From positions 248,001 to 312,000 of the forward strand of contig JAHDIH010000005.1 in the NCBI GenBank assembly GCA_020630875.1: a stretch of 64,000 nucleotides of DNA. Reading direction: 5' to 3'. Below are positions 8,692 to 18,161 of the stretch, piece by piece (positions within the stretch are counted from its first letter, which is position 1; each line of letters opens with the position of its first letter). The notes beneath the pieces were generated by a model, which was not told where the DNA came from, searched no databases, and worked only from the letters and a program-made list of their open reading frames with translations. The position numbers and the translations under genes were made by a program. The DNA comes from Deltaproteobacteria bacterium. GTDB taxonomy: Bacteria; Myxococcota_A; Polyangia; Haliangiales; Haliangiaceae.

Positions 8692-10650
8692 GTGGCAAGG
8701 CAATATCAAGATTCCGTAGATGCAATTCGTTTTCTATCCATAGACGCGATCCAGAAAGCAAACTCTGGTCATCCAGGCTTACCGATGGGCGCGGCGCCCA
8801 TGGCCTACGCGCTCTGGAGAAAACACCTTGCCATAGATCCTGCCAAGCCTGACTGGTGGAACCGAGACAGATTTGTGCTGTCTGCAGGGCACGGCAGTAT
8901 GCTTCTGTATTCGCTGATGCATCTGTCAGGCTTTAAGCTATCCATTGAAGACATCAAAAAGTTTCGGCAGTTAGGAAGCCAGACGCCGGGACACCCAGAG
9001 CGTTTCATTACTAAAGGCGTCGAAGCAACCACGGGACCACTCGGGCAGGGGACCGCCAATGCGGTGGGCATGGCGATGGCCGAGCGTTTTCTAGCTGACA
9101 AGTACAACAAGCCAAAATTCAAACTGTTCGATCACTACACTTACGCGCTGGTCTCAGACGGTGATTTGATGGAAGGGGTAGCTTGCGAGGCTGCCGCCAT
9201 TGCGGGGCACTTGAAACTCGGAAAACTGATTTACTTATACGACGCCAACGATGTGACTCTGGATGGACCGGCGGAGCTTTCATTCACTGAAAATATTGCC
9301 ATGCGTTACGAGAGCCAAGGTTGGCACGTTCAGACAATCACTGATGGTGACGAAAACGTTGACGCGATAAGTGATGCGGTCGCCGCAGCTAAAAAATCCT
9401 CGCAGCCGAGCCTGATCATCGTGAAGACGACAATCGGTTATGGGTCCCCTGGTAAACAAGGGTCGTCGTCGTCGCACGGCTCTCCACTTGGAGACTCAGA
9501 GATTGACGCCACCAGAAAAGCTTTGGGTTGGTCCCATAAGCCGTTTGAAATTCCTAAAGACGTCTACCAAGACTTTGCCGCCATTGGCGCGGAGGGAGGG
9601 GCGAAGAGAAAAGACTGGGATGCCACGTGGCAACGTTACCAAGACACTTACCCAACTCAGGCTGCAGAACTCAAGCAAGCTTTTGCAGGCGAAGTGCCGG
9701 CTCTCGAGTTCGAAGTGCCGGCGAAAACGGAAGCCACGCGCGTGACTTCAGGGGCCATCATGCAGGAAATTGCCAAGCAACTTCCGACATTCTTTGGCGG
9801 AGATGCAGACCTTGGTTGTTCTACCAAAACGTTATTAAAAGGGGAGGCCGACTTTGCTGGGACGGGGAGCGGTCGAAATATTAGGTTCGGTGTGCGAGAG
9901 CATGCCATGGCCTCGATTTGTAATGGCCTTTCTTACCACGGAGGCATTAGACCTTACGCAAGTACGTTTTTCGTCTTCTCTGATTACATGAGGCCCGCGG
10001 TGAGGTTGGCGGCGATGAATCACTTGCCGGTCACTTACGTTTGGACTCACGATTCAGTAGCGTTAGGTGAGGATGGTCCTACTCACCAACCGGTAGAACA
10101 TTTGATGTCGCTTAGAGCCATGCCCGGACTGGCCGTCGTTCGTCCCGCCGATGCCAATGAAACCATTGGTGCATGGAAATACGCACTGCAACGAAATAGT
10201 GGACCCACGGCATTGGTACTATCGCGGCAGAATCTTCCGGTGCTTGAAAATGCCCAGCAGGACATATCCAAAGGAGCGTACACTCTGTTGAAGACTCAAG
10301 GAGCGAAGGCGCTGATTATTGCAACGGGTTCTGAAGTGAGTTTGGCGTTAGCGGCAGCTGACGTACTCAACAGTGAGAATATTCCCACGAATGTAGTCTC
10401 TATGCCTTGTTGGGAAGCATTCTTAATGCAAACTCCAGAGTACCAAGAGGAAGTGCTTCCTTCTTCGATTTTAGCAAGGGTCTCGGTCGAAGCGGGCGCA
10501 ACGCATGGTTGGCACCGTTTCTTAGGACTTCGAGGAGAAGCCATTGGAATCGATAGGTTTGGGATATCTGCGCCAGGCGCTCAGGCCTTGGCATGGCTAG
10601 GACTTGTCGAAGAAAACGTTGTGGCTGCGGTCAGACGACAATTGAGCTAG
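8692..10650 (+). CDS. tkt: transketolase
   Basis: Transketolase moves two-carbon units in the pentose phosphate pathway using thiamine diphosphate. The 652 residues equal the usual length. The N-terminal domain has [18 protein letters not shown], the cofactor motif from [10 protein letters not shown] to [10 protein letters not shown], and [14 protein letters not shown]. The pyrimidine-binding domain has [16 protein letters not shown] and [16 protein letters not shown], with the catalytic Glu and His residues. The C-terminal domain is also complete. The start is a GTG ([16 protein letters not shown]); TAAGTT six bases upstream suggests a leaderless mRNA. It overlaps the convergent GST gene by 4 bases. 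Confidence 0.97.
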   Translation: MARQYQDSVDAIRFLSIDAIQKANSGHPGLPMGAAPMAYALWRKHLAIDPAKPDWWNRDRFVLSAGHGSMLLYSLMHLSGFKLSIEDIKKFRQLGSQTPGHPERFITKGVEATTGPLGQGTANAVGMAMAERFLADKYNKPKFKLFDHYTYALVSDGDLMEGVACEAAAIAGHLKLGKLIYLYDANDVTLDGPAELSFTENIAMRYESQGWHVQTITDGDENVDAISDAVAAAKKSSQPSLIIVKTTIGYGSPGKQGSSSSHGSPLGDSEIDATRKALGWSHKPFEIPKDVYQDFAAIGAEGGAKRKDWDATWQRYQDTYPTQAAELKQAFAGEVPALEFEVPAKTEATRVTSGAIMQEIAKQLPTFFGGDADLGCSTKTLLKGEADFAGTGSGRNIRFGVREHAMASICNGLSYHGGIRPYASTFFVFSDYMRPAVRLAAMNHLPVTYVWTHDSVALGEDGPTHQPVEHLMSLRAMPGLAVVRPADANETIGAWKYALQRNSGPTALVLSRQNLPVLENAQQDISKGAYTLLKTQGAKALIIATGSEVSLALAAADVLNSENIPTNVVSMPCWEAFLMQTPEYQEEVLPSSILARVSVEAGATHGWHRFLGLRGEAIGIDRFGISAPGAQALAWLGLVEENVVAAVRRQLS

Positions 10651-11345
10651 CGGTAACGTTCGTACGTTTCATCTCGCCACGCAATAAGTCGCTCAAACTT
10701 TGAAGCTAGTGTGGGCATAGTCCAACAAGTTCTAAACTCTGGTTTTAGCCGAATCCATTTATGAGCCACAGGTGATACGAACTGAAGGGCACAACAAACG
10801 GCAATATCTGCGTACGAGAACGCGTCTAGAAAAGTAGTCTGCCCGCCACGAAGCGACTCCAGCTCTTGCAAGCAACCTTCTATTGTCTGTTCTGCCCCTG
10901 CTGGCTGATAATCGTACTTTTCTTTGATTCGGTTGATGCCGAATTTTACTACTTTGACTCTCATCGATTTTGGAACGAAGTTAGGAGCCGCTTCCCGCAT
11001 TGCCGCTTCGTTGCTTAGCACTTTCTCGCAACTGATGACTCTGCCTGCTTCCATTAGCTTATTTGCCAAGGCGTCAACTTGGTCGATTTTTTCCATGTTG
11101 GTGTGGAACAGGCGGTCTCCTGCGTAGTGTTCGGCTATGGCCCTTGAACCAACTATCGATTCTTCGGCAATGATCACGGGCACCGTTATCTTTTTAAATG
11201 GCTTTCCTGTGGCAACTCTCAACGGGAGCGCTCCCCAAAAGGGCAGGTAGTTTTTTCGTTTGTAGTCAACGTTTACAAAGTCCAAGGCCCATCGTGCCTT
11301 CTCTGACCAGGGGCTGTAATAGATTTGGTAAAGCGTGGTGGTCAT
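10647..11345 (-). CDS. glutathione S-transferase-like protein
   Basis: The N-terminal 75 residues form a thioredoxin-like GST domain: [17 protein letters not shown] contains the position where GSTs carry the catalytic Ser/Cys/Tyr, and [20 protein letters not shown] holds the cis-Pro and the Glu-Ser glutathione gamma-glutamyl contact (here ESIVGS). The rest is helical as in GST C-terminal domains, with the [13 protein letters not shown] element near the family's N-capping box. At 232 residues the length fits. The substrate is unknown. TAACCT lies seven bases before the ATG without a ribosome site. The last 4 bases overlap the end of tkt. Confidence 0.75.
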   Translation of the reverse strand: MTTTLYQIYYSPWSEKARWALDFVNVDYKRKNYLPFWGALPLRVATGKPFKKITVPVIIAEESIVGSRAIAEHYAGDRLFHTNMEKIDQVDALANKLMEAGRVISCEKVLSNEAAMREAAPNFVPKSMRVKVVKFGINRIKEKYDYQPAGAEQTIEGCLQELESLRGGQTTFLDAFSYADIAVCCALQFVSPVAHKWIRLKPEFRTCWTMPTLASKFERLIAWRDETYERYR

Positions 11346-11352
11346 GGCCCAA

Positions 11353-11358
11353 AGGTTA
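11353..11358 (-). promoter_or_regulatory. TAnnnT hexamer before GST gene
   Basis: TAACCT on the minus strand lies seven bases upstream of the GST ATG with no Shine-Dalgarno sequence in between, consistent with a -10 element for a leaderless mRNA. Confidence 0.38.
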
Positions 11359-11385
11359 CTTGGGAAACGATGTCACGATCAACGA

Positions 11386-11409
11386 AAGCCCATGGAAATC
11401 CATGGGCTT
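11386..11409 (-). terminator. perfect 10-bp hairpin between vWA and GST genes
   Basis: AAGCCCATGG, a four-base AAAT loop and CCATGGGCTT form a perfect inverted repeat just after the end of the minus-strand vWA gene and before the GST gene. There is only a weak T stretch after it, so it may be a Rho-independent terminator of modest strength or an mRNA-end stabiliser. Confidence 0.5.
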
Positions 11410-11430
11410 CGCGCTAAAACCAATGCCGGA

Positions 11431-12612
11431 TTAGTCAATCGTCACGGTACAGCCAGTGAGAATGTTGAGTTTCTTATCCGGTGAAGAACGTAGAATGTCG
11501 CAGCTCGCTCCGTGTACCTTAAGAAGTTCTCCTTCGATGGAATATCCGTTCTCGGCATCCGCGTCTACCGGATTTCCATCTAGGTTCACCACCACTTGCG
11601 CCGGGTCCCACTCGTCTGGAAGCGAAAAAGTACAAGAAACTGATTTACCCATTACTTCGTCAAGGGCAGCGGTAAGTGACGTTGAGTCTTTGGTGGAGAA
11701 TGCTTGATTCGTTTGTCCTGCGATTGCAACTCGTTGCAAGAAGTCGTGACCGACTCCTTCACCGAAACCAATCGCATAGGTTTTTACTGGAATCGAACCG
11801 TTGGCTAGTTTTGCAACTTCTGCTTCGATACCACTTTTGAGGTCTTCGTCGGTCCAACCTGCGGGGTGACATGAAGGCTCACCGTCGGTCACAAGAAGCA
11901 AATAGTTTTCGCGATCCAGGTCAGGTGTGAACATTGTACCGGCAGCTGCTTGGGTGAGAATCTGGAGGGTAGGGGTACCGTTGCCTGCTGCAGCCGGATG
12001 TTGCGACATTTGGCTTTCAATCGCAGAAGCAGCGCCGACCGTAGGGGCAACGTCTGCAGCCGCGCTTACGGTGCAGTTGCCATTAATATTTCCCTGAGGA
12101 TAGGCCGCGTACCCCAACCGTGCGCTTGAGTCGAAAGAGTTAACGACGGAAGACAGAGACTGGCTCGCGACGTTCCATCTGATCGCAGGATCTGTATTTG
12201 AGACGGCCCAGGTCATACTTCCGGAACGATCCATTAGTACCACCACGTTCGGCGGAACGGCTTCTGCCGCCACTTCGGTTCCTTCGCAGCCACAAAATCC
12301 AAACAAACAAGACTGATTTCCACACTCCGCATCAGAGGAACAAGTGGATCCAACGCTGTTTATCGTGCAGGCTCCCTCTGGATTACAGAAGGCTCCTGAC
12401 CCGCACTCTTCATCTGAAGCACAAACAGAGGCTTGAGCGCACAGGCCCTCCATTCCGCAAATCTCACCAGCAGCGCAGTCAAAAGCAGTACTACAGGTAA
12501 CTTTGTCACCCCCATCACCTGAGCCCTCACCGGCAGAGCCACCATCTTCTGGTGCTTCAGAGCAGGCAGAGGCCATGGAAAAAACAAAAATAACGCTGAG
12601 TCGTTGAAACAT
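11431..12612 (-). CDS. von Willebrand factor A domain lipoprotein
   Basis: A secreted lipoprotein: signal peptide MFQRLSVIFVFSMASAC with a lipobox-like ASAC, then a Gly/Glu/Asp-rich linker. Residues 37-110 contain Cys-rich repeats (CSTAFDCAAGEICG, CASDEECGSGAFC, CSSDAECGNQSC) of the kind common in myxobacterial surface proteins. From about residue 120 a vWA domain follows with the metal-ion-dependent adhesion motif MDRSGSM, a GNGTPT segment that can supply the MIDAS Thr, and LLVTDGEPSCH. The end is a short beta-rich domain with Cys pairs. The role is probably adhesion or protein binding at the outer membrane. A TATAAT hexamer lies 10 bases before the ATG. Confidence 0.82.
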   Translation of the reverse strand: MFQRLSVIFVFSMASACSEAPEDGGSAGEGSGDGGDKVTCSTAFDCAAGEICGMEGLCAQASVCASDEECGSGAFCNPEGACTINSVGSTCSSDAECGNQSCLFGFCGCEGTEVAAEAVPPNVVVLMDRSGSMTWAVSNTDPAIRWNVASQSLSSVVNSFDSSARLGYAAYPQGNINGNCTVSAAADVAPTVGAASAIESQMSQHPAAAGNGTPTLQILTQAAAGTMFTPDLDRENYLLLVTDGEPSCHPAGWTDEDLKSGIEAEVAKLANGSIPVKTYAIGFGEGVGHDFLQRVAIAGQTNQAFSTKDSTSLTAALDEVMGKSVSCTFSLPDEWDPAQVVVNLDGNPVDADAENGYSIEGELLKVHGASCDILRSSPDKKLNILTGCTVTID

Positions 12613-12761
12613 GATGACTTTGATTATAGTTCATGAGGTGTAGGTGTAAAGAAGAAAATTGAACACAGTTCATATTTTTGGTTGGGCCAATTATTATCGC
12701 TACCCTAGTTCTTGCCTTTCGCAGTGAAAACAGGTAACTAAGCGGTCTGGTGTACGAACGA

Positions 12762-12834
<73 letters not shown>

Positions 12835-12862
12835 CAAATACATCAGAGAGAGCGAGGAACTA

Positions 12863-13237
12863 ATGGCCGACGATAATGCACCTAACAAACCTGTACATCT
12901 AATCTACCTCTCGGGCGGATTGGTGGTTTTTTACTTGCTTCAATGGTCGATCGAATGGATTTGGGGGTACTTCACAAGGTACCCAAGCGAATTCAAGGTC
13001 ACACTATTTGCAGCAATCGGAGCGATATTAGCAACTATTTTTGCTTACCGAAACCGTAAGACGTTCGGGCTAGTGAGTGAAGTAGCCGCAGAGCTTCAAA
13101 AAGTTTCGTGGCCTACAGGTCAAGAAACTAAAGTAGCAACTATCATTGTTATCGTGATGACAATCATCAGCGCGCTTGTGCTTGGCTTGTTCGATTTTGT
13201 TTTTGGCCAAGCTTCTCAGCTTATCTACGGCGCTTAG
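12863..13237 (+). CDS. secE: preprotein translocase subunit SecE
   Basis: SecE stabilises SecY in the Sec channel. This is a 124-residue form with three predicted membrane segments (about 14-32, 46-64 and 91-112), as in E. coli, rather than the minimal one-segment type. The conserved cytoplasmic hinge reads EVAAELQKVSWPTGQET just before the last membrane segment, which is diagnostic. A GAGG sequence precedes the ATG. nusG follows after 21 bases, and tRNA-Trp lies upstream, so they are probably transcribed together. Confidence 0.95.
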   Translation: MADDNAPNKPVHLIYLSGGLVVFYLLQWSIEWIWGYFTRYPSEFKVTLFAAIGAILATIFAYRNRKTFGLVSEVAAELQKVSWPTGQETKVATIIVIVMTIISALVLGLFDFVFGQASQLIYGA

Positions 13238-13258
13238 TAGGGGACGAAGGAGTATAAA

Positions 13259-13882
13259 ATGTCCACCGAAATCAAAGAAGAAGTCGTAGAAAGTGAAGTT
13301 GAAGAAGTTTCTACCGAGGAAGCTGAGCCGGAGCGTAAAAAGAATCCATCGAAGCCAATGCGTTGGTACGTCGTGAATACTTATTCGGGACAAGAAAATC
13401 GTGCCAAGCTCAACCTTCTAGAGAGAGCTGAAAGCAACGGTCTGTGGGATGAAATCGGTGACGTACTGATTCCGACCGAGAACGTCATGGAATTCGTTAA
13501 AGGCCAACGACGCACTTCCACTAGAAAATTCTATCCAGGCTACATGTTCGTTCAAATGGCTTTGACGGATAAGACCCTCAGTTTACTAAAAAATACGCCC
13601 AAAATTACTGGGTTTCTTGGCGGGAAACGTCCAAGCCCAGTTCCAGAGCGAGAGATTCGTGGGATCCGCGAGTCCATGAATCCAACAAAGGAAGCTCCTA
13701 GAACAAAAGCGCAATACGCCGTCGGACAGAAAATTCGAATTGTTGATGGAGCTTTTGCCAATACGACAACCACGGTAGAAGAAGTTTCTCCAGACAAAGA
13801 AAAGCTCGTAGTACTTGTGTCGATGCTTGGCGGGATGCGTAAAGTAGAGCTTAAGTACTCGCAAGTAGAGAAGGTTTCTTAG
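13259..13882 (+). CDS. nusG: transcription termination/antitermination factor NusG
   Basis: NusG binds RNA polymerase and links it to Rho or to the ribosome. After an acidic, Glu-rich N-terminal extension of about 35 residues, the NGN domain starts at MRWYVVNTYSGQEN and includes RKFYPGYMFVQM. The C-terminal KOW domain has GAFANTTTTVEEV and LGGMRKVELKYSQVEKV. The acidic extension is unusual in enteric NusG. The gene is followed not by rplK, as in most bacteria, but by an unrelated gene, so the ribosomal protein/rpoBC cluster must lie elsewhere. A GGGGACGAAGGAG ribosome site precedes the ATG. Confidence 0.96.
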   Translation: MSTEIKEEVVESEVEEVSTEEAEPERKKNPSKPMRWYVVNTYSGQENRAKLNLLERAESNGLWDEIGDVLIPTENVMEFVKGQRRTSTRKFYPGYMFVQMALTDKTLSLLKNTPKITGFLGGKRPSPVPEREIRGIRESMNPTKEAPRTKAQYAVGQKIRIVDGAFANTTTTVEEVSPDKEKLVVLVSMLGGMRKVELKYSQVEKVS

Positions 13883-13921
13883 AGACCCTAGTTAACAGCT
13901 GCAACTACCCCGAATGTGGGG

Positions 13922-13927
13922 TAGCAT
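13922..13927 (+). promoter_or_regulatory. TAnnnT hexamer before the gene after nusG
   Basis: TAGCAT stands seven bases before the ATG at 13935 and supports that start over the in-frame ATG at 13914, which has neither a ribosome site nor such a hexamer. Confidence 0.33.
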
Positions 13928-13934
13928 TGTAGTT

Positions 13935-14390
13935 ATGGGGAATCGGCAACATCAGGAGGAGCTCATCTCAGAGCAGATTCCAACAGTGAGCGATCAAAGC
14001 GCTGGCGCTTCTGCGGCCGAAGCCTTGTCAGCTGCTGACGTGTCGCGAATGGCAGATGACCCGCCACGGAGCGTAGTGCTTCTGCTACCAGACGACTTTA
14101 AGCTTAGTGGCAACCTTAAGGCCGATCTTGAAGCAATCTCTCAACGCTCATTGCAACGCTTCAATCTAGCGCCCAATACTCAAATTACGTTCAAGAGAGC
14201 TCCAAAGAACGCGACTGTGGAACGACTAAAAGAGTTGGCTCAAAAAGCGTTGCCGGGTGTTGGGGACACATGGACGATGTCCTACAGCCGGTCGCTTCAG
14301 TCTCCAATAATTGATGATGGCGAAATTAAGACGATGACCGTTCCTGGGACCGAGAATTCTCATATTTTGACATTAAAGATTACGTTCTAA
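13935..14390 (+). CDS. hypothetical protein
   Basis: I do not recognise this protein. From the ATG at 13935 it has 151 residues. The first 50 are polar and low in complexity (SDQSAGASAAEALSAADV). The rest looks like a compact alpha/beta domain with SVVLLLPDDFKLSGN, an amphipathic helix AISQRSLQRFNLAP and a C-terminal beta strand ENSHILTLKITF. There is no signal peptide or membrane segment. It lies between nusG and the convergent uvrA gene, whose end is 23 bases away, in the place where rplK is normally found; nothing in the sequence resembles a ribosomal protein. Confidence 0.55.
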   Translation: MGNRQHQEELISEQIPTVSDQSAGASAAEALSAADVSRMADDPPRSVVLLLPDDFKLSGNLKADLEAISQRSLQRFNLAPNTQITFKRAPKNATVERLKELAQKALPGVGDTWTMSYSRSLQSPIIDDGEIKTMTVPGTENSHILTLKITF

Positions 14391-14413
14391 TCGAAGTTGG
14401 CTTTTCCAAAAAC

Positions 14414-17254
14414 TCAAAGCATGTCTGCGAGAAACTGTCCGGTATAACTCTTTTTATTCGTTGCGACTTTTTCTGGCGTTCCAGCGGCAACGATCTTGCC
14501 TCCTTTATCACCACCTTCTGGTCCAAGATCTATGACCCAGTCGGATGAAGCTACAACGTCCAAGTTATGCTCGATCACCAATACGGTATTACCGCTTTCC
14601 ACTAACCTGTTCAGCACCTCAAGTAAACGTTTCACGTCTTTGAAGTGTAAGCCCGTCGTTGGTTCATCCAGCAAGTAGAGGGTCTTGCCTGTTTGTCTTT
14701 TTGCCAACTCTCTCGCCAATTTGATCCGTTGCGCTTCCCCTCCAGATAGTGTGGTGGCAGATTGGCCCACCGCGATGTAGCCAAGTCCGACATCTACTAG
14801 GGTTTGCAAAATCTTTGCAAGTTTGGGTTGGTTTTTGAAGACAGTCAATGCTTCCTCAATCGGTGTGGCAAGCACATCGGCAATTGATAGACCTTTGAAT
14901 GTCACCCGTAAGGTTGCATCGTTGTATCGTTTGCCATTGCATATTTCGCAGGTAACAAACACATTCGGTAAGAAGTGCATTTCAACTTCTTTAACGCCGG
15001 CACCTTCACAGGCTTCGCATCTTCCTCCACCTTTTTCCGCCGACACATTGAAGGAGAAGCGGCCAGGGGCGTAACCATAGGTTCTGGCTTCTGGCGTTTT
15101 CGAAAAAATCGCGCGAATGAGATCAAACGCTTTGGTATAGGTGGCGGGATTGGAACGTGGGGTGCGCCCAATTGGTCTTTGATCGATCACAATGACTTTG
15201 TCTACCTGCTCTATGCCCGTTAGTGTTTGGTACTCTCCAACTCTTGACTGCGAGCTATGAAGGTGGCGCATCAGGGCTGGGTGCAACGTGTGATTAATCA
15301 GGGAGGACTTCCCGGCACCCGAGACACCTGTCACAGCGACCATACATCCTAGAGGGATTTTTGCGGAGACGTTTTTTAAGTTGTTTTCTGTAGCGCCTGT
15401 CAACTCAATAAAGCCATGGGGGGTTCGTCTTGCGTGATTGAAGTCTGCAATCGTTTCTTTGCCTGAAAGAAACTTACCTGTAACGGACTGTTTATGTCGC
15501 TTGAGCTGCTTGGGGGTTCCTTGCGCGATCACTTTTCCGCCATGTTTTCCGGCGCCCGGTCCCATGTCGATAACATGGTCTGAGGCGAGGATTGTTGCTT
15601 CATCGTGCTCGACCACTAACACCGTATTGCCCAGGTCACGAAGGCGCTGAAGCGTCTCAATGAGTCTTTCATTGTCTCGCTGGTGTAAACCAATTGATGG
15701 TTCGTCCAGGACATACAGTACCCCAGAGAGCTCTGACCCTAATTGCGACGCCAGACGGATTCTTTGCGCTTCTCCACCTGACAGGGTGGATGCGGTACGA
15801 TTGAGCGTTAGGTAGGTAAGTCCAACAGCCTGGAGAAAACTAAGTCGAGAACGAATTTCTTTTAGAACTTCTTCTGCAATTTTGGCATCGGCGCCTTTGA
15901 GCTTAACTTTCTCGAAGAACTGTTTGGCCTCCGTAACCGTCATCTCCGTGATGGTGTCCAGAGATCGCTTGGCAATCAGGACCGCCGTTGATTCGGGCCT
16001 CAGTCTCGTGCCGCTGCACTCGACGCACGCGATGCTCCTGAAAAATCTTTCGTAGTGCTGCCGAGCGCGTTCTGAGTTTGTTTCTCGGTATCGTCTTTCT
16101 AGTTGACCTACGGCTCCTTCGAACTTAACTCCCCAAGAGCCTTCGCTGTGCTTACCTTGCCATTTTACGGCGACTCGCTTTTGTCCTGTGCCATACAGCA
16201 GTACTTGTTGTTGTTTCTTCGTGAGTTTGTTCCAAGGTTTGTCCAAGGAGATTTTGTGAGATTTGCTTACCGAATCGACGATGTTCGCGGTCCATGACTC
16301 CCGATTTAGAGAGTTGCCCCACGATGCGATTGCCCCTTCTCGAAGGGTTAGTGTTTTGTCCGGAACCAGTGCGGTCGGGTCGACTTGCTTGCGTTCTCCT
16401 AGTCCGTTACAAGAAACGCACATACCGAGGGGCGAATTGAAAGAGAAGCTCTGCGGGGACAGTTCGGGAAAGCTTAAACCACAGTCTGTGCACATGTTTT
16501 GCTCAGAGTAAGTTCGTGACGGACTACCTGCGATATCTGCAATCAATTTCCCCCCCCCCTCGCGAAGGGCTGCTTCGACGGAGTCAGTTAATCGCGACGT
16601 ATTACTTTTTTTTATGGCAATGCGGTCAACTACGATATCGATTGTATGCTTTTTTTTCTTTTCTAGCCCATCAACGTCTTCCAGGCGAACTAGGATTCCA
16701 TCGATTCGTCCGCGGACGTAGCCAGCTAGCCGCGCGTCACTCAATAGGTCCTTGAATTCTCCTTTGCGGTTTTCGACTTTGGGGGCCAAAAGCGTCAGCT
16801 TTGTACCTTCAGGAAGCCTTTTAAGGTCTCTGACTATTTCTCCCGAAGAACTCGCACCGACTTTCTTTCCGCACTGATGGCAATGCTGCTTTCCAACGCG
16901 TGCGTAGAATACTCGCAAGTAATCGTAAATCTCAGTAACCGTCCCGACCGTGGATCTCGGGTTGGAGGACGAGGCTTTCTGTTGAATTGCTATGGTTGGC
17001 GACAGACCACGAATCTGATCGTATTTAGGTTTTTCCATTTGCCCGAGGAATTGTCTGGCGTAGGCCGAGAGCGACTCTACGTAACGTCTCTGTCCCTCTG
17101 CGTAGAGCGTGTCGAATGCCAACGATGACTTACCAGAGCCAGATACCCCCGTGATTACGACAAGCTTGCGCTTGGGAATGCTAAGCTCTGGAATATCGAG
17201 GTTGTGTTCTCTCGCGCCTTTCACATAGATTTCATTGGGTTCTGGGCTTGTCAT
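14414..17254 (-). CDS. uvrA: excinuclease ABC subunit A
   Basis: UvrA finds bulky DNA lesions and loads UvrB in nucleotide excision repair. The 946 residues have the full architecture: Walker A GVSGSGKSSLAFDTLY, a first zinc module CTDCGLSFPEL with a downstream CVSC pair, ABC signature STLSGGEAQRIRLASQL with VLDEPSIGLHQRDNE, a second Walker A GVSGAGKSSLINHTL, a second zinc module CEACEGAGV to CEICNGKRY, and a second signature TLSGGEAQRIKLAREL with LLDEPTTGLHFKD. The coding sequence contains ten consecutive G bases at codons near residues 232-235, inside EGGGK, a possible slippage site. TAGTCT lies nine bases before the ATG. Confidence 0.97.
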   Translation of the reverse strand: MTSPEPNEIYVKGAREHNLDIPELSIPKRKLVVITGVSGSGKSSLAFDTLYAEGQRRYVESLSAYARQFLGQMEKPKYDQIRGLSPTIAIQQKASSSNPRSTVGTVTEIYDYLRVFYARVGKQHCHQCGKKVGASSSGEIVRDLKRLPEGTKLTLLAPKVENRKGEFKDLLSDARLAGYVRGRIDGILVRLEDVDGLEKKKKHTIDIVVDRIAIKKSNTSRLTDSVEAALREGGGKLIADIAGSPSRTYSEQNMCTDCGLSFPELSPQSFSFNSPLGMCVSCNGLGERKQVDPTALVPDKTLTLREGAIASWGNSLNRESWTANIVDSVSKSHKISLDKPWNKLTKKQQQVLLYGTGQKRVAVKWQGKHSEGSWGVKFEGAVGQLERRYRETNSERARQHYERFFRSIACVECSGTRLRPESTAVLIAKRSLDTITEMTVTEAKQFFEKVKLKGADAKIAEEVLKEIRSRLSFLQAVGLTYLTLNRTASTLSGGEAQRIRLASQLGSELSGVLYVLDEPSIGLHQRDNERLIETLQRLRDLGNTVLVVEHDEATILASDHVIDMGPGAGKHGGKVIAQGTPKQLKRHKQSVTGKFLSGKETIADFNHARRTPHGFIELTGATENNLKNVSAKIPLGCMVAVTGVSGAGKSSLINHTLHPALMRHLHSSQSRVGEYQTLTGIEQVDKVIVIDQRPIGRTPRSNPATYTKAFDLIRAIFSKTPEARTYGYAPGRFSFNVSAEKGGGRCEACEGAGVKEVEMHFLPNVFVTCEICNGKRYNDATLRVTFKGLSIADVLATPIEEALTVFKNQPKLAKILQTLVDVGLGYIAVGQSATTLSGGEAQRIKLARELAKRQTGKTLYLLDEPTTGLHFKDVKRLLEVLNRLVESGNTVLVIEHNLDVVASSDWVIDLGPEGGDKGGKIVAAGTPEKVATNKKSYTGQFLADML
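16550..16559 (-). repeat. ten-G homopolymer inside uvrA
   Basis: Ten consecutive C on the plus strand (ten G in the coding strand of uvrA) encode part of Glu-Gly-Gly-Gly. It is the longest homopolymer I noticed in the window; loss or gain of one base would truncate UvrA after about a quarter of its length. Confidence 0.9.
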
Positions 17255-17390
17255 ATCGCAGGAAGACTACGGAACATCTGTTTAGATGCCAAGTCTCTAG
17301 CGTAAGAAAATGTGCTTTAAGTGCCTGAATTTACTGCGTTGAGCCGATTTTTGTGACTAACGTAGGCCCCAGAGACGTCTATCGGGTGAC

Positions 17391-17519
17391 ATGAGCAATA
17401 GATCGTCAAAAGCTGTGTTTTCGATAATGAGAAGCGCTGTCGCATTACCGTTACTTGGGGGTGCTCTGGTGGCTGGCTTAGCGGGAGGAGCATTCGTTGC
17501 TCTTCTTCTTCTAGGGTAG
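17391..17519 (+). CDS. possible 42-residue membrane peptide
   Basis: A short open frame with ATG at 17391 and TAG at 17517 encodes 42 residues: a polar, basic start (MSNRSSKAVFSIMRS) followed by a Gly/Ala/Leu-rich hydrophobic stretch long enough to span a membrane (LPLLGGALVAGLAGGAFVALL). It lies in the otherwise empty interval between uvrA (minus) and the mnmD-like gene (plus). A GGGTGAC sequence directly before the ATG is a weak ribosome site. The biased composition is more protein-like than random, but short frames like this also arise by chance. Confidence 0.35.
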   Translation: MSNRSSKAVFSIMRSAVALPLLGGALVAGLAGGAFVALLLLG

Positions 17520-17540
17520 CGCCTATGCTACATAGCAGAA

Positions 17541-18161
17541 GTGCTAAAGCGCATTCTGACAGCCGATGGCAGCCCGACGTTGTGCGACATCGATTCGGGG
17601 CTAACGTACCGAAGTATTAAAGGAGCTAAAACCGAGTCTGAGCACGTCTTTATTAATGGCACAAACTTGGCGCAAACGATTGGCGCCTGGAGCATTTGGG
17701 AGCTCGGTCTCGGACCTGGGACAAACTTTAAAAATGCACGCAGCGCCGCACCTGACAATTTATTTTATTGTGCGGTGGAGACGTCACCAGTACCAGCCGA
17801 ATTATGTTTTGATCCGATGGTTGCTCAAATTAGCAGAATGCAAGGTCGCATTCGTGAAGTTACCGATGCGGGAGTTACCCTTAGGGTTATCGTCGATGAT
17901 TGGAGAAATGTCTCAGAAGTTACACTGTCTGATGCCGTATTTCATGATCCTTTCGGGCCGCAAGATAATCCGGAGTGTTGGACCGAGTCGTGCTTCAGGT
18001 GGCAAGGTCAACGCTTGAAACAGTCTGGTTGCCTCGCGACGTTCAGTAGTGCGGGGCACGTAAGACGAGCGATGATAGCTGCGGGATTATCTCCGCGAAA
18101 AGTTACGGGCCCTCCCGGGAAACGTCATGTCACTGTAGCGACTTTGGAAAGCCGTTTTTAG
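17541..18161 (+). CDS. mnmD: stand-alone MnmC1/MnmD-like tRNA methyltransferase
   Basis: The protein resembles the methyltransferase half of MnmC (DUF752), which methylates nm5(s2)U to mnm5(s2)U at the tRNA wobble position. Family features include the opening TYRSIKGAKTESEHVFING, the SAM-binding segment IWELGLGPGTNF (usually E-x-GFGTGxNF), and HDPFGPQDNPECWT, which corresponds to the catalytic DxFxPxxNPxxW motif. At 206 residues it covers only that domain; the FAD-dependent half is encoded by the next gene, which starts on the last base of this stop codon. The GTG start at 17541 is the best available; no in-frame ATG lies upstream before a stop. Confidence 0.72.
   Translation: MLKRILTADGSPTLCDIDSGLTYRSIKGAKTESEHVFINGTNLAQTIGAWSIWELGLGPGTNFKNARSAAPDNLFYCAVETSPVPAELCFDPMVAQISRMQGRIREVTDAGVTLRVIVDDWRNVSEVTLSDAVFHDPFGPQDNPECWTESCFRWQGQRLKQSGCLATFSSAGHVRRAMIAAGLSPRKVTGPPGKRHVTVATLESRF

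Noticed and set aside
13883..14413. rplK or another ribosomal protein gene after nusG
   Set aside because: The encoded protein shows no similarity to L11 or other ribosomal proteins.
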